DNA of 50,695 bases from Gammaproteobacteria bacterium. Its GTDB lineage: Bacteria > Pseudomonadota > Gammaproteobacteria > Ga0077536. The position numbers and the translations under genes were made by a program. The notes below the pieces were generated by a model. The model saw only the letters and a list, made by a program, of their open reading frames with translations. It made no database searches and was not told where the DNA came from. The DNA lies in contig SHZM01000018.1 in the NCBI GenBank assembly GCA_009692265.1, positions 1-50,695 of the forward strand, in the 5' to 3' direction. Each line of letters begins with the position of its first letter. Positions within the stretch are counted from its first letter, which is position 1. Shown piece after piece: positions 27,238-33,929 of this stretch.

Positions 27238-28251
27238 GTGAATAGAATTGGAAAGCTCAAAGGCGTGCTCGCGGCGGCAACCTTGGTGGGGATGTGGTCG
27301 CTGCTTACTCCAGTAATCGCGCAGGAAGAAGGCGCGGCAGGTGAGCAACTTGCTAACGTCCATACCGGTATCCCGCACGATGCGGTGTATGACATGTCAA
27401 TCAGTGGTGCGAATGGCTATGCGGTCGGCGCGTTCGGGTCCATTCTCGAAACCAAGGATTCCGGTGCGTCCTGGAACAACATGGAAAGCGGCACTGACTT
27501 TGCGTTGTTGGGCGTCGCGGTAAACGGCGACAAGCGAATTATTGTCGGCCAGCGTGGGACTGTGTTTGTCGGCAAAGCCGATGGTGGCTGGGAGCCTGGC
27601 ACCAGCGGTACCGAAGCGCGCCTGATGCAGGTCGGGGTTAACGCTTCCGGGCTCGCTGTCGCGGTAGGCGAATTCGGTACAGTTATTCGCTCAAAAGATG
27701 CTGGGAAAACGTGGGAGAAGCTAACGCTCGATTGGGCAGGTTTCCGCGAAGACGGTTACGAGCCGCATATCTACGCTGTGGATGTCGATGACGCCGGTCG
27801 TATCGTACTGGGTGCTGAATTCGCCTACGTCATTGTCTCCACTGACGGTGGCGATACCTGGAGCCTGACCAATAAGGGCGAAAAATCCATCTTTTCGATC
27901 CACCTTCTACCTGAGGGCACCGGATTTGCGGTCGGGCAAGAAGGCCTGGTCATGAAAACTACGGATGCCGGTAACACTTGGTCGGCCATTGACGCGCATA
28001 GTGACGCGAATCTTTTTGGCGTGTGGAGTTCCAAACACGGAGAAATTGTTATTACAGGACAGCGCGCGCTATTACGGAGTAGCGATAACGGCGCGACCTG
28101 GACTAGCTCGACAGATCCGGAAATCGTGAGGAATTGGTTTCTCCCGATTGCAGTAGGCGAAGCTAGCGCCCAGACGGAAGGTGCCGAAATGGTCTCGCAG
28201 ATTATCTACATCGGTGGCCATCGTGGCCGTATCGTGCGGCTATTGCGCTAA
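27238..28251 (+). CDS. YCF48/Asp-box repeat protein, exported
   Basis: 337-aa periplasmic beta-propeller-like protein. Start GTG 27238 is chosen because AGAGAGGA lies seven bases upstream and it begins a clean signal peptide (VLAAATLVGMWSLLTPVIAQ). The longer frame from ATG 27184 overlaps the MMPL stop by one base and lacks signal features. Five Asp-box-like repeats of form S/TxDxGxTW are visible: TKDSGASW, SKDAGKTW, STDGGDTW, TTDAGNTW and SSDNGATW. This matches YCF48/photosystem II assembly-factor-like or BNR-repeat proteins, which in non-photosynthetic bacteria are frequent neighbours of MMPL and DUF1302 genes. It is likely an accessory to the transporter. Confidence 0.85.
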   Translation: MNRIGKLKGVLAAATLVGMWSLLTPVIAQEEGAAGEQLANVHTGIPHDAVYDMSISGANGYAVGAFGSILETKDSGASWNNMESGTDFALLGVAVNGDKRIIVGQRGTVFVGKADGGWEPGTSGTEARLMQVGVNASGLAVAVGEFGTVIRSKDAGKTWEKLTLDWAGFREDGYEPHIYAVDVDDAGRIVLGAEFAYVIVSTDGGDTWSLTNKGEKSIFSIHLLPEGTGFAVGQEGLVMKTTDAGNTWSAIDAHSDANLFGVWSSKHGEIVITGQRALLRSSDNGATWTSSTDPEIVRNWFLPIAVGEASAQTEGAEMVSQIIYIGGHRGRIVRLLR

Positions 28252-28252
28252 A

Positions 28253-28387
28253 AGTCCCCCTGCCGCCGTGCGGCGAACCCTATTTTTTAAAGGGGGTGAG
28301 GCAATCGCGCACTACTGGCCCTAGCCACTGGCGACCGCACACGGCATTACTTCCCCTTTGAAAAAAGGGGACTGAGGGGGGATTTAA
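28253..28387. repeat. Mosaic intergenic palindromic repeat (copy A)
   Basis: C-rich and G-rich blocks bound two hairpins. The first module includes GCCGCCGTGCGGCGA (28262-28276); its exact reverse complement, TCGCCGCACGGCGGC, recurs at 37899-37913 before the COG0523 gene. The second module is CCCCTTT/AAAGGGG around TTCCCCTTTGAAAAAAGGGG (28351-28370), close to CCCCCTTTTGACAAAGGGGG at 37848-37867. The copies are in opposite orientation in the two intergenic regions. Confidence 0.6.
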
Positions 28388-28393
28388 TTGAAT

Positions 28394-28721
28394 GTTGAAC
28401 GGCACGTACGTTCAACCAACAACGAAAAGCCACGTCAGGCGTTGGGCGGGGCGGATCAAAATCGGCTATCCGCCGGTGTGGAATGCACGATAAAAAGCTA
28501 AATCAAAAATATTTCAACCGAGACCGCTCCTAGTGGTTGAATCTGACAGTTTAATCAGCTAAGTTGTGCCTTAGCTGCCACGAACCCGTTTAAGAACCCG
28601 GGGTTTTCGTCCGAAACGTGGCACTAAAACGACAAAAGGGTTGGCCGATAACGGCCTAACCTGTGGGGATAGTGAATTCATTAGGGGATATCCCCGCACC
28701 GAATTCTTGTAGGCCGTTATC
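28394..28721 (+). ncRNA. Candidate structured RNA / leader with six consecutive stem-loops
   Basis: Perfect arms on the plus strand: GTTGAACG 28394-28401 with 28409-28416; GGCGGAT 28450-28456 with 28468-28474; TTCAACC 28513-28519 with 28535-28541; CAGCTAAG 28556-28563 with 28570-28577; GCCACG 28577-28582 with 28617-28622; and GATAACGGCCTA 28647-28658 with 28710-28721, enclosing the palindrome GGGGATATCCCC (28684-28695) and two GAATTC boxes. The last helix ends 12 bases before the GAGGAG ribosome site of the DUF1302 gene. It could be a regulatory leader, a stand-alone RNA, or a decayed repeat cluster. It matches no riboswitch I recognise. Confidence 0.45.
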
Positions 28722-28745
28722 TATATTTTAAAGAGGAGAACGGGA

Positions 28746-30947
28746 GTGGCAAAAAAATACTCAGTACGATTGCTAATGGCCGGGAGCATCCTCGCCAGCG
28801 TCGCGATACCGACTATTGCGAACGCCATCGACTTCAATATCACCGGCTTCGTCCGTCAGGAAATCGCCGTGTCGGTGACGGACGACGCCACCATCGTGAA
28901 TAGAAGCGATAACATGTATAATTTTAATGGTCGGGTCATGCCCGGGTTCGGTGGACTCGACGCAAATGGCGACCCTATAGACGATTTGACAACTTCCTCA
29001 GGCCGATTCAGCTACCAAGCGAATCCCGGTAATTTTGGCGGCTGCGGCCCAGTAGGCGTCGGCAATTTCTGCGATACAAACGGCGATGGATTGAACGACG
29101 ACCCGAGGGCCACCGGCCTCACAGCCGACAATGATTTCAACTTGTTTAATACGCGCGCGGAACTCGAAATCCAGGCGAAAATTAGCGAGAGCCTTGCCGC
29201 CTACATGCGCATCCGCGCCTATTTCGACGGCACCTCGACCTTCGCCGACGAAAATCAGCAGGTTGAAAAGCACTTCCTGACCGATTCAGGTTTCGGCGAC
29301 AACCGAGGTAATCTGCTCGAAGTCCAAAACAACGACGCGATGATCGACATCCCTTCGCTGTACGCTGACATCAACTTCGGTAACTCCTGGTTCCGCGTCG
29401 GTCAACAGCAAATCGCGTGGGGCGAAGCGCTGTTTTTCCGCGTGTTTGACGTCGCGAACGGGCTCGACTTGCGTCGCCACCTGTTCTTCGACGTGGGCGC
29501 GGAAGAATACGCGGACGAACGCGTCGCCTCTCCCGGCGTGCGCGCCAGCTACACTTTCTCGAACGGTTGGGAAGTGGATGCTTTCGTTCAAATGTTCAGC
29601 CCAACGCTCTACCCGAACACCAACACGCCGTACAACGTCATTCTGGACGGTTTCACGGTTGGTAACTCGAAATTCGGCAAGGGCTTCGACGATGCCGAAA
29701 ATTCTCTGAACTTCGGTGCGCGCGTGATCATGCCTGATGTGCTAGCCAAGGACTTGACCTTGTCGGTGATGGCGGTTAATCGCCGCAACCCAGACGGTGT
29801 GTTCCGGTGGGATGAAGGCGGTGGTCGATTCATGAATATGAATCCTGCGGACGGGCTCGGGATTAATGGCAAAACTGGTGCAGTAGTCATGGGCGCAAAT
29901 CCGTTCTGTAACCTGAATTCATTGATTGGCGGTACCGCCACTCAATCAGATGCAGAGTCGAGTTGCGGTCACTCCTTCGAGCTGGATGGCACCGGCACCA
30001 ACAGTTACCAAGATTGGTGGCAACAGGCTTCCGCCGCGCGCTTCGATCCGGTCCAGGGTGCCGCGACTTCAATCGGCGAATTGTCGGGTTCCAACCAGCT
30101 GGCGGTCCCGAACGGTATCGGCAAAAAGGCCGACGGCAAATTCGACTTCGTCAAGGAAGCTGAAATTACTGCCGGTACCCAGACCGAAATCATGACCATC
30201 GACGCGGCAGAAATGGCGGCCGTAACAGCGTGTACGGCAACCAGCTCTTGTACACCGGCCACGGGAGCGAACCGCAAAATGCGCGGCATGAAGGTGGTTA
30301 GCGGCTTCTTTACAGGCTTTGGCCCACTCCGCGGACATATCTCACGCGAGTACAAGCGCGAGAACATCCTCGGTGCGAGCTTTAACTACATCATCACCGC
30401 TGACCAGACCTCGATCTTTGACCAGTTGATCGTCCGCGGCGAAATGAGTTACACCATTGACAAGACGTTCACCGACATCTCGGCGAGCACGCTCTTCACC
30501 AAGTCCGATGAAATTCTGGCGTCGGTGATTCTGGAGAAATACCAGAGCGTGTTTGACGCCATTCCGGCTACCTACTTCGTGTTTGAGTGGATGCACCGCA
30601 CAGATACGGACTTGGGCGGCCGCATGTTGTCCGGGTACTCACGAGGCCAAGACCTTATCTTCGAAGATGAGGACGGTAGCCCCGAGGGTGTAAGCTCCGC
30701 GGACTACTTCGTGTTCGCGTTCCAACAGCCGTTCCCGAACCTCATCTGGCGTGCGGACTTCGCCTTGCTGGCGGACGTTCGCGGCGGTATCTTCTTTCAG
30801 CCTGGCGTGCGCTACAAACCAAGCAGCGAATGGCAGTTCGATATCTATGCGAACATCGCGGCTGATGTTGGCGGCAAAAACGACGACCTGCTCGAATCGT
30901 TCGACAATATGGACGAAGTCTTCGCCCGCGTGTCGTACTACTTCTAA
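28746..30947 (+). CDS. DUF1302 outer-membrane beta-barrel protein
   Basis: 733-aa DUF1302 protein. Sec signal peptide of about 27 residues (LLMAGSILASVAIPTIANA), then FNITGFVRQEIAVS. The body alternates short hydrophobic strands with acidic, Asn-rich turns, including VGQQQIAWGEALFFRVFDV, a family hallmark. The final residues RVSYYF end in phenylalanine, the outer-membrane assembly signal. Start GTG 28746 follows GAGGAG by seven bases. It is thought to be a porin-like channel or receptor for hydrophobic substrates, working with the DUF1329 proteins at 13288 and 38951. A strong terminator follows. It probably shares regulation with the MMPL and YCF48 genes or is controlled by its own structured leader. 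Confidence 0.9.
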   Translation: MAKKYSVRLLMAGSILASVAIPTIANAIDFNITGFVRQEIAVSVTDDATIVNRSDNMYNFNGRVMPGFGGLDANGDPIDDLTTSSGRFSYQANPGNFGGCGPVGVGNFCDTNGDGLNDDPRATGLTADNDFNLFNTRAELEIQAKISESLAAYMRIRAYFDGTSTFADENQQVEKHFLTDSGFGDNRGNLLEVQNNDAMIDIPSLYADINFGNSWFRVGQQQIAWGEALFFRVFDVANGLDLRRHLFFDVGAEEYADERVASPGVRASYTFSNGWEVDAFVQMFSPTLYPNTNTPYNVILDGFTVGNSKFGKGFDDAENSLNFGARVIMPDVLAKDLTLSVMAVNRRNPDGVFRWDEGGGRFMNMNPADGLGINGKTGAVVMGANPFCNLNSLIGGTATQSDAESSCGHSFELDGTGTNSYQDWWQQASAARFDPVQGAATSIGELSGSNQLAVPNGIGKKADGKFDFVKEAEITAGTQTEIMTIDAAEMAAVTACTATSSCTPATGANRKMRGMKVVSGFFTGFGPLRGHISREYKRENILGASFNYIITADQTSIFDQLIVRGEMSYTIDKTFTDISASTLFTKSDEILASVILEKYQSVFDAIPATYFVFEWMHRTDTDLGGRMLSGYSRGQDLIFEDEDGSPEGVSSADYFVFAFQQPFPNLIWRADFALLADVRGGIFFQPGVRYKPSSEWQFDIYANIAADVGGKNDDLLESFDNMDEVFARVSYYF

Positions 30948-30969
30948 CCGAAGTTAGAACGTAGAAATT

Positions 30970-31000
30970 AAAAGGCCGACGAAAGTCGGCCTTTTTTTTT
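30970..31000 (+). terminator. Strong intrinsic terminator after DUF1302
   Basis: AAAGGCCGAC (30971-30980), GAAA tetraloop, GTCGGCC (30985-30991), then nine T residues (30992-31000). A textbook hairpin 24 bases after the DUF1302 stop. It separates the transporter block from the ExbB operon. Confidence 0.95.
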
Positions 31001-31146
31001 GCATCGCGCTACCGGTACACTCGGGCTTCCAGCATTCCGACAAGAACTTCGAGGCGCGATACACCCGCGCGGATTTACAAGAACTATAAAGCCAACTACT
31101 TCACCTACTTACTTTTCGATCCCTTTTCAAAGCGAGCACATTCTGC

Positions 31147-31809
31147 ATGGAAATCAACAGCCTGGGCGATTTTATTCAATACACCTGGACGTCGGCAAAA
31201 ACTCTGGTGGACCTCGGCGGAAGCGTCGTCGGTGTTCAGCTCTTTATCTCCATCGTGGGGCTCGCGATGGTGTTTTATAAAGTGCTGCAATACACCACCG
31301 TCAGTGATTCACGTTTTGGGCGTTTGAAAGTCGCGATCGACCAGTGGAGTGCTGGCGACCGCGAGGCTGCGGAGAAGGAGCTTAACCGCTCGTGGCTCAA
31401 ACTTGCAAAAGACGTCAAGTTCGGACTTGATCGCATTGCGAATACCGACCGTGAAGTGCTGCGCGATGAACTTGCCCGTCGCGGCATGGAATTTCTGCGG
31501 CCTTACGGCAAACTTCTCCGAACGCTCGAAATCGTCTACTACTTGTCACCGGTCCTCGGCTTGCTCGGTACGGTGTTAGGGATGATCGACGCGTTCCGAC
31601 ACCTTGCGGCGGTCGCGGGGACGGAAAAAGGGTCAAGCGCCTTGGCAAACGGGATTTGGCAGGCGCTGGTGTGCACCGCGGTAGGTCTTGTGATTGCGAT
31701 TATCTTTACGACCTTCCACGCGATGCTACAGACGCGGCTGGAACGGGTTTCAGAACAAGTCTCCGATGTCTTGACCCGCGTACTAACGGTGTCCGTGCAC
31801 CGTGTCTGA
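31147..31809 (+). CDS. ExbB/TolQ/MotA-family proton-channel protein
   Basis: 220-aa inner-membrane protein with three helices, near residues 28-47 (VGVQLFISIVGLAMVFYKVL), 128-150 (YYLSPVLGLLGTVLGMI) and 170-192 (ALVCTAVGLVIAIIFTTF). The SPVLGLLGTVLG and CTAVGLVIAI motifs line the proton pore in ExbB/TolQ. A cytoplasmic domain of about 75 residues sits between TM1 and TM2, the normal topology. It is first in a tight operon with two ExbD-like genes, a vWA protein and a TPR protein, and overlaps the first exbD by eight bases. It should supply proton-motive energy to an envelope process. Since no TonB is encoded, the transducer is probably the vWA protein. Confidence 0.88.
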   Translation: MEINSLGDFIQYTWTSAKTLVDLGGSVVGVQLFISIVGLAMVFYKVLQYTTVSDSRFGRLKVAIDQWSAGDREAAEKELNRSWLKLAKDVKFGLDRIANTDREVLRDELARRGMEFLRPYGKLLRTLEIVYYLSPVLGLLGTVLGMIDAFRHLAAVAGTEKGSSALANGIWQALVCTAVGLVIAIIFTTFHAMLQTRLERVSEQVSDVLTRVLTVSVHRV

Positions 31810-32242
31810 TCTCGGCCGCATTTCTCTGTCGATGGGCGGACGGCGCAAGCATCCGATCAAAATCACCTTTGTGCCACTGGTCGATTGTTTCATCATCCTG
31901 CTGATCTTTTTCATGCTGCAAAGTACGTTCGTGATCCCTCACGGCGTGGAACTCAGCAATTCAAAAAAAGAAGAGAACAAACCAGTCGGTACGACCACCG
32001 AAGAATCAACCTTGATCTTCGTTGAGCTGCACAAGGATGGGACGTACTGGTTAGACGGCGAGCAACTCGCGTTTAAAGATCTTCCGAATCGTCTCCCTCG
32101 CGCACGGGGCACGGCTAAGCCGGTGGTGATCGCGAGCGATCCGGGTGTGCCGTTACAGCGTGCCGTCGACGTAATCGATACGCTAAACGATCGCGGCTAT
32201 ACAAAAATATCCTTGCGCGAAGCACAGCAGTTCAAATCGTGA
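31802..32242 (+). CDS. ExbD/TolR-family protein (first, with pore aspartate)
   Basis: 146-aa single-helix protein. The transmembrane segment LVDCFIILLIFFML contains the essential pore aspartate D28, preceded by a basic cytoplasmic end (GGRRKHPIK). A periplasmic domain of about 100 residues follows, with SDPGVPLQRAVDVIDTLNDRGY, matching the ExbD/TolR dimerisation fold. GTG 31802 overlaps exbB. Predicted to sit inside an ExbB pentamer and couple proton flow to force on a periplasmic partner. It is followed 18 bases later by a second, divergent ExbD. Confidence 0.87.
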   Translation: MSDLGRISLSMGGRRKHPIKITFVPLVDCFIILLIFFMLQSTFVIPHGVELSNSKKEENKPVGTTTEESTLIFVELHKDGTYWLDGEQLAFKDLPNRLPRARGTAKPVVIASDPGVPLQRAVDVIDTLNDRGYTKISLREAQQFKS

Positions 32243-32260
32243 GCTATCCCGCTTAATCCG

Positions 32261-32707
32261 ATGCTAGAACACAATCGCTCAACAATGGACTTGGCGACCA
32301 AGAACTCCGCGGGCGAGGCGCGCGAACGTCGCTGGGAAAGCACGTTCTTCATGCTCAACGTGATTTTTCTATTAATTCTGTTTTTCATCGTCGCCGCGAA
32401 TTTCGATGTTCAGCTCCAGATTTTCCCGCCGAAATCCGACGCCTCAAATTCATTACCGGCGGACGCGGTGGAATTGACTGTGACGCGTGAAGGAGCGTTG
32501 TTTTTGAATGGCGAAGCGATCACCCGACAAGCCTTGCCCAAGAAGCTTCGTGAATTAGGTGCTGGCCGCGATCTTAAAATTGCGGCTGACGCAAACCTGG
32601 ATGCCGTCAAAGTTGCCCAAATCATCCAAGAGGTGTCGGCTGCGGGAGTGGTGAGGCTGGCGATCGTGACCGTTGCGCGCGATAGCGGAACGGGAGCTCC
32701 AGAGTAA
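32261..32707 (+). CDS. ExbD-like protein (second) with Asp-to-Asn in the transmembrane helix
   Basis: 148-aa ExbD-family protein. The helix reads FFMLNVIFLLILFFIVAANF, and aligning it with the first ExbD puts N33 where the proton-carrying Asp should be; the codon is AAC. The periplasmic half (EGALFLNGEAI, ADANLDAVKVAQIIQEVSAA) retains the family pattern. It probably forms a heterodimer with the first ExbD, providing structure or partner binding without its own proton site. ATG 32261 is used; no strong ribosome site is seen. The stop is five bases before the ATG of the vWA gene. Confidence 0.8.
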   Translation: MLEHNRSTMDLATKNSAGEARERRWESTFFMLNVIFLLILFFIVAANFDVQLQIFPPKSDASNSLPADAVELTVTREGALFLNGEAITRQALPKKLRELGAGRDLKIAADANLDAVKVAQIIQEVSAAGVVRLAIVTVARDSGTGAPE

Positions 32708-32711
32708 ATCA

Positions 32712-33929
32712 ATGCGTTCGCTCCGGTTCGTTGTCTGGCTAGCTCTGTTGGCCCTATCGATCGTGATTCACGGCATTTCTGCCTCGCGTGTTGGCAGCGA
32801 AATTAAACAGGCAGACGCGGCATTAGCCGCGGATGAAGCACGATCAAAATCCGCCGCCCGCCAAGTCGTGATTGAGATCCCGCCCGACGCCGCGAAGCCC
32901 AGGGAACCGGAAGAAATTGATCTCGATGAGCCACTCGATTTCGAAGAAGAGTTCGAACTCGATGCGCCCGAGGTCCTGATCGCGCCGCAGGCCGTGGCAC
33001 CGCCACCGCCCAATGTCGCCCTTTCGCTTAAAGCACAGGCAGGTGGCGCGGGTGAGGAGATAAACCCGGTCGAGATCGCCGTGGCGACGCCGAACGTCGC
33101 TGGGCTGGTGCAGCGCGCGAGTATTCCGACCGTGGGAATTCTTGCACCTACCACCGTGGGCGGCACCAGCGGGGGGAGCGGTGGCGGAACGGCGGGCTTT
33201 GGCGTGGGTATTGGTAATGCGCTTGGCGGGTCGTCGAACCAGTTTGCTGCCTATATCGCAGGCATGCGTGAATCGGGACTGGATATCGTCTTCGTCGTTG
33301 ACGCGACCGGCTCCATGGGGTGGGTAATCGATGAGGTGAAAGATCGCATCCGCGATATTTCGACCGTGGTCCGCTCGCTCGTGCCTATCGCGCGATTTGG
33401 CATGGTCGCCTATCGCGACAAAGATGGCCCGGTGTTTGTCACCAAAGTCCAGCCGCTCACCTATAGCACGTTGAAGATGCAAGTCTTTCTAAATCAGCTT
33501 ACCGCGGAAGGCGGCGGGGATATTTACGAAGCGGTACTGGAAGGGGTCAAGGACGGCATCGATGGCTCGGATTGGCGGCTCGGGGCGCGCCGCATCATGA
33601 TTCTTATTGGGGATGCTCCGCCCTCCGATCGTCAACTGGACGATATCGTGCGCGCCGTCGGTCGTTTCAGTAGCAGCGGCGGAGTGGTTTCCACGTTGGA
33701 CGTCAGTGACCAGTCGAATCCCTCGGTGGTAGAGGCCAAGGTGGGCCGGCCGATAAATCGCGCAATGTATCGCAGTGACGCGATGCCGCTGTTCGGCATC
33801 ATCGCCGGCGCTGGCAATGGCGATTCCGCAACCCTGGAGGGTGAGGTCAGCATCACGCGTCGTTTAATCACATTGATCATGGGTGATCAATACGCGCAAG
33901 AAATGAGCGCCTTGCTGGAGCTGATTTAG
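32712..33929 (+). CDS. Membrane-anchored von Willebrand A domain protein (possible TonB-like transducer)
   Basis: 405-aa protein. Start ATG 32712 is chosen over 32673, which overlaps exbD. An N-terminal anchor (residues 4-22) is followed by an acidic, proline-containing linker (EEIDLDEPLDFEEEFELDAP, then APPPPN), then a glycine-rich stretch near 148-175, then a vWA domain from about 188. The metal-site motif is VDATGSMG (D197), a DxTGS variant of DxSxS. MILIGDAPPSD is the second vWA landmark. Anchor, extended acidic/proline linker and C-terminal binding domain mimic TonB topology, but the terminal domain is vWA. With ExbB and two ExbDs in front, it may carry energy to the outer membrane. Its stop shares a base with the next start. 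Confidence 0.8.
   Translation: MRSLRFVVWLALLALSIVIHGISASRVGSEIKQADAALAADEARSKSAARQVVIEIPPDAAKPREPEEIDLDEPLDFEEEFELDAPEVLIAPQAVAPPPPNVALSLKAQAGGAGEEINPVEIAVATPNVAGLVQRASIPTVGILAPTTVGGTSGGSGGGTAGFGVGIGNALGGSSNQFAAYIAGMRESGLDIVFVVDATGSMGWVIDEVKDRIRDISTVVRSLVPIARFGMVAYRDKDGPVFVTKVQPLTYSTLKMQVFLNQLTAEGGGDIYEAVLEGVKDGIDGSDWRLGARRIMILIGDAPPSDRQLDDIVRAVGRFSSSGGVVSTLDVSDQSNPSVVEAKVGRPINRAMYRSDAMPLFGIIAGAGNGDSATLEGEVSITRRLITLIMGDQYAQEMSALLELI

Larger units (their letters stand above)
28252..28745. other. 494-base non-coding region rich in dyads
   Basis: Contains a dispersed C/G-rich repeat at 28253-28387 and a run of stem-loops at 28394-28721, listed separately. No protein-coding frame is supported. 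A weak TTGAAT-17-TAAGTT promoter-like pair (28537-28565) lies inside the stem-loop region. Confidence 0.6.

Noticed and set aside
28394-28721. Stem-loop region as a CRISPR array or tRNA cluster
   Set aside because: The arms differ from each other, there is no repeat-spacer periodicity and no cloverleaf or CCA-type ends.
32844-33482. 212-codon minus-strand open frame under the vWA gene
   Set aside because: Antisense to vWA codons with clear MIDAS motif; product is His/Arg/Asp-rich and unlike any family.
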